From Halothece sp. MAG (GTDB lineage: Bacteria; Cyanobacteriota; Cyanobacteriia; Cyanobacteriales; Rubidibacteraceae), in NCBI GenBank assembly GCA_018610095.1, contig JAHEOB010000010.1, positions 1 to 5,316 of the forward strand: a DNA stretch of 5,316 nucleotides, read 5' to 3'. Under the pieces are notes generated by a model. It had not been told where the DNA came from. It made no database searches and was given only the letters and a program-made list of their open reading frames with translations. This document shows positions 4,915 to 5,316 of this stretch, in pieces; position 1 is the first letter of the stretch, and each line of letters begins with the position of its first letter. The position numbers were made by a program, and so were the translations under genes.

Positions 4915-5316
4915 ATGAATGGCAATATCTCACGGCGATCGCTGCTAGGAATCGGTGGACTGGGATTCGGACACTGGTTCGGAAAACAGTTTGCCACTGC
5001 GAGTCAAGCTAAAGGCGTTGGTGGGTTGACCACCGTTGGTGAAGTGAATCATCAACAAAATGGGTTTGATCCCTATGAGTTATTAACTGATTGGGATACA
5101 GGAAATGTTTCCACTTTACCCAGTGGTCAGCGATTACGAGAATATGAAATTACTGCTATCGAACGAGATGTGGAAATTGCCCCTGGTGTCTTCTATCCGG
5201 CATGGACTTACAATGGTCGCATTCCAGGACCCACGATACGGGTAACAGAAGGTGATCGCGTTCGGATTAAATTTAAAAACCAAGGCAATCATGTCCATAC
5301 CATCCACTTTCATGGC
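4915..5316 (+). CDS. Tat-exported multicopper oxidase, N-terminal 134 residues (3' truncated by window)
   Basis: The ORF is open to the window edge. Residues 6-11 are SRRSLL, a twin-arginine signal (R7, R8) followed by a Gly-rich hydrophobic stretch, so the protein is probably folded with copper in the cytosol and exported by Tat. The first cupredoxin domain (Cu-oxidase_3 type) begins near residue 75 and contains AWTYNGRIPGPTIRVTEGD, then HTIHFHG at the edge. H131 and H133 form the first HxH motif, which supplies ligands to the trinuclear copper centre. Family members oxidise Cu(I) (CueO), phenols, Mn(II) or similar; some short cyanobacterial members have only two domains. The substrate cannot be told from this part. 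Its divergent position next to copA fits Cu(I) oxidation outside the cytosol. The start at 4915 is the first in-frame ATG; the ribosome site is weak. Confidence 0.92.
   Translation, partial: MNGNISRRSLLGIGGLGFGHWFGKQFATASQAKGVGGLTTVGEVNHQQNGFDPYELLTDWDTGNVSTLPSGQRLREYEITAIERDVEIAPGVFYPAWTYNGRIPGPTIRVTEGDRVRIKFKNQGNHVHTIHFHG

Noticed and set aside
1..5316. tRNA, rRNA, CRISPR array or transposase gene
   Set aside because: No tRNA-like cloverleaf, regular spaced repeats, rRNA sequence or transposase coding was seen on either strand.

Overview
The window looks like a cyanobacterial chromosome segment devoted to metal, mainly copper, handling. The HIP1 octamer GCGATCGC occurs six times in 5.3 kb (144, 150, 2743, 3463, 4690, 4935), far above chance and typical of many cyanobacteria. 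The base composition is AT-rich, and the copper ATPase resembles cyanobacterial PacS. The genus cannot be fixed from the sequence alone.

Layout: (1) 1-335 (+) is the 3' end of a Zn/Cd/Co-type P1B-2 ATPase. (2) 352-817 (-), convergent with it, is a MerR-family metal-sensor gene broken by an apparent 31-nt hairpin-rich insertion that shifts the frame. (3) 978-4568 (-) holds four genes in one direction, read from right to left: a Cu(I) P1B-1 ATPase (copA/pacS type), a membrane-anchored CupA-like cupredoxin, a secreted and C-terminally anchored low-complexity protein whose mature end would be His-Ser-Gly-His, and a 95-residue minimal PepSY-TM-type protein. (4) 4569-4914 is a divergent regulatory region. 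It contains a MerR-type copA promoter (TTGACT, 20-bp spacer, TAAGAT, with a 22-bp dyad), an apparently frameshifted remnant of a small membrane protein, and four helically phased ATTATGAAAGA-like repeats. (5) 4915-5316 (+) is the 5' end of a Tat-exported multicopper oxidase, cut by the window edge.

Inferred workings: the cupredoxin would take cytosolic Cu(I) and pass it to the ATPase, which pumps it out of the cytosol. The multicopper oxidase could oxidise Cu(I) outside the cytosol. The two small membrane proteins are unexplained but sit in the same transcription unit, so a copper-related role is likely. The copA promoter has the over-long spacer that MerR-family activators act on, yet the only MerR gene visible is frameshifted, so control may come from another MerR protein elsewhere.

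The most interesting points are the CupA-type Cys/Met ligand set on a protein predicted to face the cytosol, the unexplained pair of small membrane proteins, the insertion in merR, and the phased repeats before the oxidase gene.
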